From Methanosarcinales archaeon (lineage in GTDB: Archaea; Nanobdellota; Nanobdellia; Woesearchaeales; CG1-02-33-12), in NCBI GenBank assembly GCA_017610505.1, contig JAFCBX010000108.1:1-5749 (forward strand): DNA of 5,749 nucleotides, given 5' to 3'. A program made the translations under genes and the position numbers. Shown one piece after another: positions 1 through 4,890 of the stretch. The notes under the pieces were generated by a model that searched no databases, had not been told where the DNA came from, and was given only the letters and a program-made list of their open reading frames with translations. How positions within the stretch are numbered: position 1 is the first letter of the stretch; every line of letters starts with the position of its first letter.

Positions 1-1
1 A

Positions 2-277
2 AAGTTTGTTCCTGAATATATTGAGAAGGGAATTCTTGAGAAAGACCCTTTCCAGGTTTTGGATCAGGAAGGGGTTGGAAGCCTTGTTAAGATGGGTGTT
101 GAAAAAGGTCGCAAGGTAAGAAATGATCTTAAGATTGGAATATGCGGAGAGCACGGCGGTGAGCCAAACTCTGTTGAATTCTGCCATAAGGTAGGAATGA
201 CATATGTAAGCTGCTCACCATACAGGATACCTATTGCAAGGCTTGCTGCAGCACATGCAAAGCTTAAGGAGAAATAA
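2..277 (+). CDS. ppdK: Pyruvate, phosphate dikinase, C-terminal end (partial, 5' end outside window)
   Basis: This is the last 91 codons of pyruvate, phosphate dikinase, which interconverts pyruvate + ATP + Pi and phosphoenolpyruvate + AMP + PPi in the cytoplasm. The reading frame is open from base 2 to the TAA at 275-277. The segment reads as the C-terminal PEP/pyruvate-binding TIM-barrel domain. Recognisable blocks are PEYxEKGILEKDPF, LDQEGVGSLVKMGVEKGR, GICGEHGGEP and YVSCSPYRIPIARLAAAHA. The cysteine in SCSPYR (codon 212-214) matches the catalytic general acid/base cysteine known in this family. Nothing is missing from the visible part, so the gene appears intact up to its normal C-terminus. 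A TTG at 59 could be read as a start, but homology continues upstream to the window edge, so it is internal. The gene is convergent with the next one, with only 9 bases between the stop codons. In such an archaeon the enzyme probably serves glycolysis or gluconeogenesis (inference). Confidence 0.95.
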   Translation, partial: KFVPEYIEKGILEKDPFQVLDQEGVGSLVKMGVEKGRKVRNDLKIGICGEHGGEPNSVEFCHKVGMTYVSCSPYRIPIARLAAAHAKLKEK

Positions 278-286
278 ATTTTATTT

Positions 287-979
287 TTAAAATATTATTT
301 TTCTTTTAAAATTTTTTAGATTGACAAACATAACTCTTGAATGAGACATCTCCTGTTTTGTGTTGTTAACTATGTCATCAATATTATAACCCCAGTTAGA
401 AGAAAGCCCAGCAGTAGCATAAGTCAAACTAATAACTTTGTTTTTGTCTTTGTTCTTATTATAATAGCTCTCTACCTGGCTTGCAAAACAATTGCCATTT
501 ACACTAATCTTAAGTAAATCATCACCTGTAAATAAGGTTACTCCATCTATTTTATAGCCTGGATGCCCTCTTGAAATAAGCTTGTTTATTCTTTCTCTTT
601 CTGTTTTATCTCCCCTTTTGTCCTGCTCTTCATACCCAATTACAAAATCTGATATATTAAGATTATATTTCTCAAGAGATATTTTCTCTGAATTATTGAA
701 TATTACAGATGCATTCTCAATAGTGACTGGATTTTTATATTTTAGAATGTCAGATAATCTCAGGGATTTACCATAGCCCCTGTTTAGGATGATTATATTT
801 TTTACTCCCTTTAATAAAGGGGACTTTGTGTCAATTATTTTTTCTTTTAAGTTAACTGCGCCCCTGCCAAAATAATACTCTTTTTCCCTGTTCTTTTCTT
901 TAGCCCTATTTCTAATTTCCTCTTTATTTCCCTTTGCAATAAATGTAAAAACAGCATAATCAACTTCTTTTTTTTCCAT
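287..979 (-). CDS. Uncharacterised 230-residue protein
   Basis: I do not recognise this protein. The ATG at 979 gives 230 residues. No signal peptide or membrane segment is evident, so it is probably cytoplasmic. The N-terminus (about residues 1-17, EVDYAVFTFIAKG) looks like a beta-strand and is followed by a highly charged Lys/Glu/Arg/Asn stretch (18-35). A hydrophobic strand NIIILNRGYG lies at about 61-70. The more structured C-terminal half contains RGHPGYKIDGVTLFTGDDLL (about 137-156), GNCFASQ (about 162-168) and ATAGLSSNWGY (about 188-198). The single Cys in GNCFASQ and the glycine-rich turns could form an active or binding site, but that is speculation. The start is supported by a TATA-like box 23-30 bases upstream with no Shine-Dalgarno, as for a leaderless transcript. 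It lies downstream of and parallel to the lysyl-tRNA synthetase gene, but has its own promoter. Coding reality is supported by length and by the promoter position. Confidence 0.8.
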   Translation of the reverse strand: MEKKEVDYAVFTFIAKGNKEEIRNRAKEKNREKEYYFGRGAVNLKEKIIDTKSPLLKGVKNIIILNRGYGKSLRLSDILKYKNPVTIENASVIFNNSEKISLEKYNLNISDFVIGYEEQDKRGDKTERERINKLISRGHPGYKIDGVTLFTGDDLLKISVNGNCFASQVESYYNKNKDKNKVISLTYATAGLSSNWGYNIDDIVNNTKQEMSHSRVMFVNLKNFKRKIIF

Positions 980-1001
980 TGTCTGGTTTAAGTATTTAGT
1001 T

Positions 1002-1009
1002 TATTTAAA
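1002..1009 (-). promoter_or_regulatory. TATA box for the 230-residue hypothetical gene
   Basis: On the - strand this reads TTTAAATA, 23-30 bases upstream of the ATG at 979. That spacing is expected for an archaeal TATA element driving a leaderless or near-leaderless mRNA. It lies inside the 80-base gap after the lysS stop, so the hypothetical gene can be transcribed independently. Confidence 0.55.
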
Positions 1010-1059
1010 GTTTTCTATTTTAGAGGAGTAAATTAGTTTTATAGTATTAAATAGAATAA

Positions 1060-1359
1060 TTATTTTCTCTCTTCTTCTGGCTTCATCATTGGGAACAAAA
1101 CAACATCCCTTACAGTTGGCTGGTTTGTTAATATGGCCAACAATCTGTCAATGCCCAAGCCAAAGCCAGCTGTTGGGGGCATTCCTATTTCCAGGGCTTC
1201 AACAAAGTCCTGGTCCATCATCTGGGCCTCTTCATCTCCTGCAGCCCTTAGCTTCATCTGCTCTTCAAATCTTTCTTTCTGGTCAATCGGGTCATTTAAT
1301 TCTGTAAAGGCATTTACAATTTCTGAGCCTGCAACCAGAACCTGAAACCTCTGGGTAAG
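1060..1359 (-). CDS. lysS: Lysyl-tRNA synthetase class II, C-terminal piece carrying motif 3 (frameshifted off)
   Basis: This is the 3' part of the lysyl-tRNA synthetase gene, lying in a different frame from the 5' part. From the second copy of the 14-bp duplication (1359) the frame reads LTQRF, then QVLVAGSEIVNAFTELNDP, then EEQMKLRAAGDEEA, ending at the TAA 1060-1062. It contains class II motif 3 (GLGIDR, about 1144-1161), whose arginine contacts ATP in this family, followed by the usual C-terminal block DVVLFPMMKPE. There are no stops or other lesions between the duplication and the stop codon. An internal ATG at 1257 could start a 65-residue fragment. No promoter or ribosome binding site supports that, and such a fragment would be useless alone. 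Joined to the upstream part after removing one 14-bp copy, it gives a 491-residue enzyme of normal family length. Confidence 0.9.
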   Translation of the reverse strand, partial: LTQRFQVLVAGSEIVNAFTELNDPIDQKERFEEQMKLRAAGDEEAQMMDQDFVEALEIGMPPTAGFGLGIDRLLAILTNQPTVRDVVLFPMMKPEEERK

Positions 1360-2549
1360 AACCTCTGGGTAAGCTTGGGGTTGTCTTTGTGCTTTTTTGC
1401 AAGAGGAGAAATATCAATTGGATGATTTATTAAAAAGCATGGCTGTATAAGCTTTGGTCTTATGTACTCTTTGTAAAGCTGGTCCATTATTCTTCCGCGA
1501 CCTAAATTTTCGTCAATATCCAGCTTCAGATGCTTTTCTTTTATTGCCTTGATCAGCTTTTCCTTTGTGTCTTCTTTATTTAAATCAATGCCTGTTTCCT
1601 TTTTCATTATTTCTGTGTAATCTATTTTTTTCCATTTCCTGCTGAAATCAATTGTTTTGTTGTTATAGTTGATTTTAAGGGTGCTGAATGTCTGCTTTAT
1701 CACTGTCTGCAGGAATTTTTCAGTGAAATCCATGAGCTCATTGTAATCCATATAAGCAGCATAAAACTCAAGAGATGTAAATTCCTGCAAATGCTGTGTT
1801 GATATGCCCTCATTCCTGAAAACCTTTCCAATTTCATACACGCGGTTATATCCGCCAACAATGAGTCTCTTAAGGTGAAGCTCCAATGATATTCTCAAAT
1901 ACATGTCCATATCAAGAGTGTTGTGATGAGTTATGAATGGTTTTGCATCAGCTCCGCCAGGAACCTGTTCTAAAACAGGTGTTTCAACTTCTAAAAATTT
2001 GTTTTCCTCAAGAAACTTTCTCAGGCTGGTTATGAATTTTGCCCTTGTGATAAAAAAGTCAAAAACATCCCTGTTTGAGATTAAGTCAATATATCTCTTT
2101 CTGTATCTTAATTCCTGGTCTTTTAAGCCGTGCCATTTTTCCGGCAATTGTGCAAGGCTTTTTGTTAATAGTTTAAATGAATCAACATGAATTGTTATTT
2201 CTTCTGTTTTTGTCTTAAATACAGTTCCTTTTATTCCTATTATATCTCCTATGTCTAAAAGCTTTAATTTCTTGTATTCGTCTTTTCCAATATCATCCTG
2301 CCTAAAGTATAATTGTATTTTTCCCTCTTTATCCAATAGGTTCATGAATGTTGCTTTTCCCATAGGCCTGTTCTGTATTATCCTGCCGGCAATAGAAACC
2401 TTTTTTTTAGTATGCTCTCCTTTGGACAGGCTTTTGAATTTGGCTTTTATTTCCCTGCTGTTAGAATCAACCTTAAACACGCTTGGGTATGGGTCTATTC
2501 CTTTTTCGTATATTCTATCTAACTTCTCTTTCTTGGTCTTGTTTATCAT
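1314..2549 (-). CDS. lysS: Lysyl-tRNA synthetase class II, N-terminal 397 residues (frameshifted, broken by 14-bp duplication)
   Basis: Lysyl-tRNA synthetase charges tRNA-Lys with lysine using ATP. This part holds an OB-fold anticodon-binding domain (about residues 50-130, VSIAGRIIQNRPMGKATF and LLDKEGKIQLYF). The class II catalytic domain begins around residue 145. Visible blocks are motif 1 (about 178-192, FLEENKFLEVETPVL), PGGADAKPF (197-205), motif 2 (about 235-262, VYEIGKVFRNEGIS then EFTSLEFYAAY) and NHPIDISPLAKKHKDNPKLTQRF (375-397). After F397 the frame enters the second copy of a 14-bp repeat. It then adds 14 meaningless residues and stops at 1314, so the product as written lacks motif 3 and should be inactive. 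The ATG at 2549 is supported by a TATA box 22-32 bases upstream. Many archaea use the unrelated class I LysRS, so a class II enzyme is informative. Because the enzyme is essential, an assembly error, a very recent mutation, or a second LysRS gene elsewhere are the main explanations. Confidence 0.95.
   Translation of the reverse strand: MINKTKKEKLDRIYEKGIDPYPSVFKVDSNSREIKAKFKSLSKGEHTKKKVSIAGRIIQNRPMGKATFMNLLDKEGKIQLYFRQDDIGKDEYKKLKLLDIGDIIGIKGTVFKTKTEEITIHVDSFKLLTKSLAQLPEKWHGLKDQELRYRKRYIDLISNRDVFDFFITRAKFITSLRKFLEENKFLEVETPVLEQVPGGADAKPFITHHNTLDMDMYLRISLELHLKRLIVGGYNRVYEIGKVFRNEGISTQHLQEFTSLEFYAAYMDYNELMDFTEKFLQTVIKQTFSTLKINYNNKTIDFSRKWKKIDYTEIMKKETGIDLNKEDTKEKLIKAIKEKHLKLDIDENLGRGRIMDQLYKEYIRPKLIQPCFLINHPIDISPLAKKHKDNPKLTQRFLPRGFRFWLQAQKL
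1346..1373. repeat. Exact 14-bp tandem duplication within lysS
   Basis: Two adjacent perfect copies of AACCTCTGGGTAAG (+ strand) lie at 1346-1359 and 1360-1373. The flanking bases do not extend the match. Fourteen is not a multiple of three, so the duplication shifts lysS into another frame. Removing one copy makes the whole span 1060-2549 equal to 492 codons including stop, and joins conserved lysyl-tRNA synthetase sequence without a gap. Confidence 0.97.
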
Positions 2550-2570
2550 TTTACTTTTATTATCTTAAAT

Positions 2571-2581
2571 TATTTATAAAT
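2571..2581 (-). promoter_or_regulatory. TATA box of lysS
   Basis: The - strand reads ATTTATAAATA, 22-32 bases before the lysS ATG at 2549. No Shine-Dalgarno is seen between box and start, which suggests a leaderless transcript. This promoter is divergent from the one inside the 74-bp repeat at 2603-2676, so the 115-base gap carries two back-to-back promoters. Confidence 0.65.
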
Positions 2582-2602
2582 GTTGCTAATTTAACTTTAA
2601 AT

Positions 2603-2676
2603 ATTGAAAATCTTGCGGAATTTTTTACAAAAGTCTTATAAAAAGATTCTTTGTTTTTTTATTCATGGATAAAAAA
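2603..2676 (+). repeat. 74-bp direct repeat, copy 1 (promoter/terminator-like element ahead of toxin remnant)
   Basis: Matches 5193-5266 over 74 bases with one mismatch (G at 2615, C at 5205). It includes a TATA-like TTATAAAAA (2636-2644), a T-rich tract (2651-2660) and the first four codons of the gene that follows (MDKK). The match ends abruptly after those codons. Coding sequence beyond the deletion point is only about 80% identical by eye, so this upstream element is far better conserved than the gene it drives. Confidence 0.97.
2636..2644 (+). promoter_or_regulatory. TATA-like box in repeat copy 1
   Basis: TTATAAAAA lies 21-29 bases upstream of the ATG at 2665, correct for a leaderless archaeal transcript starting at or next to that ATG. 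If active, it would transcribe the toxin remnant and read on into antitoxin and toxin A. Confidence 0.45.
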
Positions 2677-2757
2677 ATGATCTTAATTAAGGGCAATGTT
2701 CATTATGGTAATCAAATTGCAGAAAAACTTATTCCTCAAGAGCAAGAATTAAAGGGT
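2665..2757 (+). pseudogene. Truncated RelE/ParE-like toxin remnant (internal 108-bp deletion, 3' end lost)
   Basis: The first 31 codons match the intact toxin at 5255-5611 with 36 residues removed. MDKK is joined directly to the counterpart of residues 41 onward: LIKGNVHYGNQIAEKLIPQE here against LIKDNIHYGDPIAKKLIPKE there. In the intact copy the missing 108 bp lies exactly between two ATAAAAAA repeats (5259 and 5367). The remnant carries seven A's, as does the downstream repeat, so a short-repeat deletion explains the junction. Similarity fades after about 2757, before the conserved WR and C-terminal HKxY residues. It therefore cannot be an active toxin. The frame stays open into the antitoxin gene. 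Confidence 0.8.
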
Positions 2758-3090
2758 AGTTTTCCTTTAGAAAAGCAAACATTTATATATCAATTGATAT
2801 ATAAAGATGATATGGCAAAACATGTACTAAAAAATCCATTTGTAAGATCTCCTACTTTGGACACTGTATTAATGGTAGAAAAGAATATAGAGAAATACAG
2901 CGGAGAATTTAACCGGACCAGATTATGGAAGAATTTACCTAAAAAAGTAATGTGGCAAACATATTTGGTTATTTTAGAATATCTTGAAAGTATAAACAAG
3001 ATTGCTTTTGATAAGGAAGGGAAAATAGCATATATCTGGAATCCAGAATTAGCAAAAAAACTTAGGTTAAGAAAGGAGATTAAAGTATGA
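2665..3090 (+). CDS. Winged-helix antitoxin-like protein A, extended at its N-terminus by a toxin remnant; native start probably 2812
   Basis: The open frame from 2665 encodes 141 residues. Residues 1-31 derive from a toxin remnant. From M50 (ATG 2812) onward it parallels the antitoxin of module B (4921-5193): SPTLDTVLMVEKN, KNLPKKVMWQTYLVILEYLE and INKIAFDKEGKIAYIWNPEL. The pattern of a helix, KKLPKKV, a recognition-type helix and a beta-wing ending in a Trp fits a small winged helix-turn-helix DNA-binding protein. Starting at 2812 gives 92 residues, close to the 90 of its paralogue. That start has a TATA-like sequence 22-31 bases upstream and a perfect 24-bp palindrome ending 6 bases before it. 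The longer fusion may also be made from the promoter at 2636-2644. The gene overlaps the toxin A gene by 4 bp, so translation is probably coupled. The proposed role is to neutralise toxin A and repress its own promoter, from context and paralogy rather than proof. Confidence 0.8.
   Translation: MDKKMILIKGNVHYGNQIAEKLIPQEQELKGSFPLEKQTFIYQLIYKDDMAKHVLKNPFVRSPTLDTVLMVEKNIEKYSGEFNRTRLWKNLPKKVMWQTYLVILEYLESINKIAFDKEGKIAYIWNPELAKKLRLRKEIKV
2782..2805. promoter_or_regulatory. Perfect 24-bp palindrome overlapping the antitoxin A TATA box (probable operator)
   Basis: Bases 2782-2805 are a perfect palindrome centred on CAATTG, with arms of TTTATATAT and ATATATAAA. The left arm doubles as a TATA box 22-31 bases before the ATG at 2812, and the right arm ends 6 bases before it. 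A dimeric wHTH protein bound here would block the promoter, as expected for antitoxin autoregulation. It lies inside the extended frame from 2665, which argues that this extension arose by chance fusion. AT-rich sequence raises the chance of palindromes, but 12 perfect pairs at this place is notable. Confidence 0.65.
3072..3078 (+). promoter_or_regulatory. Shine-Dalgarno site of toxin A
   Basis: AAAGGAG ends 8 bases before the ATG at 3087. It is among the strongest ribosome binding sites in the window and fits a second gene in an operon. It lies inside the antitoxin A coding region, so toxin A translation depends on the shared mRNA. Confidence 0.7.
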
Positions 3091-3413
3091 TAAAACCGTC
3101 AAAAGTAGTGTTTATTGATAAAAAACTAGAAGCAAGTTTTAACTCTTTAAAAGAAAATGATCCTATTAAGAAATCCATCATTAGGGCAATTCATGATTTA
3201 AGACAAAATGCTTTTTCTGGAATTCAGGTTCCGAAGAGATTAATTCCTAAGGAATATATTCAAAAGTATGGGATAAACAACTTGTGGAAGTATGACTTGC
3301 CTAAGGGATGGAGATTATTGTATACAATAACAGCAGACAATGAAGTTGAACTGATTTCTGCTATTTTGGAATGGTTTAATCATAAGAACTATGAAAAAAG
3401 ATTGAAATATTAA
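3087..3413 (+). CDS. RelE/ParE-superfamily toxin A
   Basis: This 108-residue basic protein resembles archaeal RelE/ParE-type toxins, whose best known members cleave mRNA on the ribosome. The order fits that fold: an N-terminal strand (VVFIDKKLEASFNSL, about 7-21), two helices (about 25-42), then strands with the conserved blocks VPKRLIPKEYIQKYGINNLW (48-67), LPKGWRLLYTI (71-81) and ELISAILEWFNHKNYEKRLKY (88-108). W75, R76, H99, Y102 and R105 are candidate active-site or RNA-contact residues. I place them by analogy with the basic and tyrosine residues near the RelE C-terminus, so exact roles are uncertain. The protein is paralogous to toxin B (5255-5611), sharing IPKEYxxKYGxxNL, LPKxWRxLYT and HKxYxK. 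The start has a strong Shine-Dalgarno and overlaps the antitoxin stop as ATGA (3087-3090). Its stop overlaps the convergent RHH gene by a few bases. It appears intact. Confidence 0.82.
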   Translation: MIKPSKVVFIDKKLEASFNSLKENDPIKKSIIRAIHDLRQNAFSGIQVPKRLIPKEYIQKYGINNLWKYDLPKGWRLLYTITADNEVELISAILEWFNHKNYEKRLKY

Positions 3414-3652
3414 GGAGATTGCTGTTCATTAAGATTAAATCTTTCTTTTGATAGTTTTTTTCTGATCTCTCTAACTTCTTTTACAGAATCACCTGTATCT
3501 GGGATTGAACCAATTTGTTTTTCCAGAACTAGCTTCCTTATAGCATCTCTGATAACATCAGATTTGTTAGTATAAAATCCTTTGTCTACTAGTTTATCAA
3601 TTTCTATTATAAGCCCTCCAGGCAGTCTTACTTGAGTAACAGCCATTTCCAT
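3410..3652 (-). CDS. Ribbon-helix-helix (CopG/Arc-type) transcriptional regulator or antitoxin
   Basis: This 80-residue protein has the classic RHH layout. A short strand (VTQVRLPGGL, about 5-14) makes the DNA-contacting beta-ribbon. Helix 1 follows (IIEIDKLVDKGFY, about 15-27), then the turn TNKSD and helix 2 (VIRDAIRKLVLEK, about 33-45). A charged tail (about 50-80) follows, of the kind that binds and neutralises a toxin in VapB-like antitoxins. There is no cognate toxin directly downstream: its 3' end runs into the 3' end of toxin A. The alternative start M3 (3646) is possible, but ATG 3652 sits properly behind the TATA box at 3681-3688. An inverted repeat begins 1 base upstream of the start, as expected for autorepression. 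The divergent nucleotidyltransferase operon is the likely second target, through a similar inverted repeat at its promoter (inference). Confidence 0.85.
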   Translation of the reverse strand: MEMAVTQVRLPGGLIIEIDKLVDKGFYTNKSDVIRDAIRKLVLEKQIGSIPDTGDSVKEVREIRKKLSKERFNLNEQQSP

Positions 3653-3672
3653 TGTAATACTAATGTATTACA
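3653..3672. promoter_or_regulatory. Inverted repeat, probable RHH operator 1
   Basis: TGTAATAC and GTATTACA form 8-bp perfect arms separated by TAAT. The repeat lies between the RHH TATA box and its ATG at 3652, over the expected transcription start. A second palindrome, TACATATGTA, overlaps at 3669-3678. RHH proteins bind such short dyads as dimers or paired dimers, so autorepression is likely. Confidence 0.6.
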
Positions 3673-3680
3673 TATGTACT

Positions 3681-3688
3681 ATATAAAT
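3681..3688 (-). promoter_or_regulatory. TATA box of the RHH gene
   Basis: The - strand reads ATTTATAT, 29-36 bases upstream of the ATG at 3652. This is consistent with a near-leaderless archaeal transcript starting within operator 1. Confidence 0.55.
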
Positions 3689-3710
3689 CTTTTGATTTTT
3701 TATTAGAAAG

Positions 3711-3720
3711 ATTTAAATAT
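3711..3720 (+). promoter_or_regulatory. TATA box of the nucleotidyltransferase operon
   Basis: ATTTAAATAT lies 42-51 bases before the ATG at 3762. It implies transcription starting near 3740 with a leader of roughly 20 bases. A weak ribosome binding site AAAGGA (3750-3755) sits 6 bases before the start, which suits a leadered mRNA. The inverted repeat 3722-3741 begins one base downstream. Confidence 0.5.
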
Positions 3721-3721
3721 A

Positions 3722-3741
3722 ATTACGTATTTTTACGTAAT
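3722..3741. promoter_or_regulatory. Inverted repeat, probable operator 2 at the nucleotidyltransferase promoter
   Basis: ATTACGTA and TACGTAAT are perfect 8-bp arms with a TTTT spacer. The architecture equals that of operator 1 (8-4-8), and both share ATTAC/GTAAT elements. Its place between the TATA box and the predicted transcription start suggests repression of the operon, possibly by the divergent RHH protein. Confidence 0.55.
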
Positions 3742-3761
3742 GGATTAGCAAAGGATCCAGG

Positions 3762-4520
3762 ATGGACCAGATATACCTTCCAAAGAAAAGGATAGATTTT
3801 ACTGTAGGAAGCTATGTGGTTATAAGACCATTAGAAACAGTTGATGAGGAGATTAAGCCCTTTTTTTATAATATCAAACATCTTGAGCCAATAAAAATAA
3901 AGATAATTAAGGAAATCTTCAAAAATTTAAGTGAGGTAATTAAGTTTGATAATATTATAATAACCGGCTCTTTCCTGGAAGAGGGATTTAGGTTCAATGA
4001 TATAGATGTTATATTGGTGAATGAAGAAAAGATAGATACAAAGCAACTAGTAGATTTACTGGAAAGCAGGATAGGTCCAAAATTCCATTTGATTCTGATA
4101 AGCAATAAAGCATTAATTAAAGGCTTGTCTGCAGATCCATTATATATGCTTATGTTAAGCAGATGTGTTGCAAAAAAGAGGTTTATATATAAGGTAAAGC
4201 CCAAAATAAATTATAAGTTAGTGGATTTGCATCTTTTGAAAAGTAAATTATTGATAGATAATTTTGATTTTTTAACAGGAGATGAAAAATACGAAATGAC
4301 AAGGAACCTTGTTGCTATTAACCAGTTTATCAGTAAAAAAGAGGTAACCAAAGATAAAATAGATTTAGCTATTAATAATTTTTTTGGCAAAAAAACAGTT
4401 CAGAGATTGAAAAATAATTTGCTATTAACGAAAGATTTTCTAAAAAAGTACAATAAGGTTTATAATAATGCCCGGAATAGAATATTGAAGGGTATTAAGG
4501 ATGAGCCAAAACAGAAATAA
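3762..4520 (+). CDS. Minimal nucleotidyltransferase (MNT-like) with C-terminal helical domain
   Basis: This 252-residue protein has the polymerase-beta-like nucleotidyltransferase signature. NIIITGSFLEEG has the conserved Gly-Ser at 69-70, followed by FNDIDVILV with metal-binding Asp80 and Asp82. The position where many such enzymes carry a third acidic residue on a later strand appears to be FHLILIS (about 108-114), with His109. The third carboxylate may therefore be replaced or lie elsewhere. An N-terminal segment (1-40) precedes the domain, and a mostly helical Lys/Asn-rich region (about 152-250) follows. Family members transfer NMP groups to RNA, protein or small molecules, and several act as toxins or antitoxins (MNT/HEPN, AbiE, MenA types). 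The substrate here is unknown. The start ATG 3762 is preceded by AAAGGA. The gene overlaps the next one by 20 bp, implying a translationally coupled pair. Its promoter is divergent from that of the RHH regulator. Confidence 0.75.
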   Translation: MDQIYLPKKRIDFTVGSYVVIRPLETVDEEIKPFFYNIKHLEPIKIKIIKEIFKNLSEVIKFDNIIITGSFLEEGFRFNDIDVILVNEEKIDTKQLVDLLESRIGPKFHLILISNKALIKGLSADPLYMLMLSRCVAKKRFIYKVKPKINYKLVDLHLLKSKLLIDNFDFLTGDEKYEMTRNLVAINQFISKKEVTKDKIDLAINNFFGKKTVQRLKNNLLLTKDFLKKYNKVYNNARNRILKGIKDEPKQK

Positions 4521-4842
4521 GCTAATAGATTTATTTGTAGGGAATATTTCAAATTCAGCAGTTCATATGATTCTTGAGAAAGCAATTGATGAAGATAACT
4601 TAAGGAAGCATTATAATAAGGAATTCTCAATAAGTTTGGAAATTGCAAAAAGCTATAGGGAAAAGATTAATCCAAAAAACATAGTTTTTCATGGTAAAGA
4701 GATTAAGGATATAAAAGACAGGATTATTAAAAAAGTAAGGGCTGAATTAAATCTGAGAATTTCTAAGGGATATGAAAACATAGATATTGAATTAATAGGT
4801 CCAACTGTTAATAAAGTTCTAAAGAAAACAAGAGTAATTTAA
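4501..4842 (+). CDS. Uncharacterised 113-residue partner of the nucleotidyltransferase
   Basis: I cannot assign this to a named family with confidence. It is predicted to be almost all helical. LIDLFVGNISNSAVHMILEKAI (about 8-29) is amphipathic. It is followed by EDNLRKHYNKEFSISLEIAKSYREKINP (31-58), a short loop with HGKEIKDIKDRIIKKV (64-79), and AELNLRISKGYENIDIELI (81-99). I looked for the Rx4-6H motif of HEPN RNases, the usual partner of minimal nucleotidyltransferases, and did not see it. It is therefore either a diverged partner or a different kind of protein. It starts 20 bp inside the nucleotidyltransferase gene without a clear Shine-Dalgarno of its own, so it is probably translated by coupling and made in step with the enzyme. 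Such tight pairing suggests a physical complex or a toxin-antitoxin relationship, but the sequence does not say which protein plays which part. Confidence 0.72.
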   Translation: MSQNRNKLIDLFVGNISNSAVHMILEKAIDEDNLRKHYNKEFSISLEIAKSYREKINPKNIVFHGKEIKDIKDRIIKKVRAELNLRISKGYENIDIELIGPTVNKVLKKTRVI

Positions 4843-4865
4843 TTTTGGCAGCAAATATAGAAAGA

Positions 4866-4890
4866 TTTATATATAAGTTAGTATATAATA
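4866..4890 (+). promoter_or_regulatory. TATA region of antitoxin B
   Basis: Two TATA-like sequences are seen: TTTATATATAA (4866-4876) and TATATAATA (4882-4890), 31-55 bases before the ATG at 4921. They also form an interrupted inverted repeat, TTATATA (4867-4873) and TATATAA (4882-4888). The upstream box resembles the TATA arm of the antitoxin A palindrome. Which box is used is not clear. Confidence 0.45.

Noticed and set aside
1089..1345. Open frames on the + strand opposite the end of lysS
   Set aside because: The - strand encodes clear lysyl-tRNA synthetase motifs here. The + frames are shadows with no promoter or recognisable protein.
1314..1373. Programmed ribosomal frameshift in lysS
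   Set aside because: The lesion is a perfect 14-bp duplication rather than a slippery site, and no such frameshifting is known to me for this enzyme. A duplication event or assembly error explains it better.
1933..2568. Two + strand open frames opposite the 5' half of lysS
   Set aside because: They are antisense to conserved lysS domains, rich in Ser/Leu/Phe as shadow frames are, and lack their own signals.
3866..4204. 112-residue - strand open frame inside the nucleotidyltransferase gene
   Set aside because: It is antisense to the GS/DxD motif region, with composition typical of a shadow of Lys/Ile-rich coding sequence.
4501..4842. HEPN-domain toxin as partner of the nucleotidyltransferase
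   Set aside because: No Rx4-6H motif could be found in the 113 residues, so I did not use the HEPN name.
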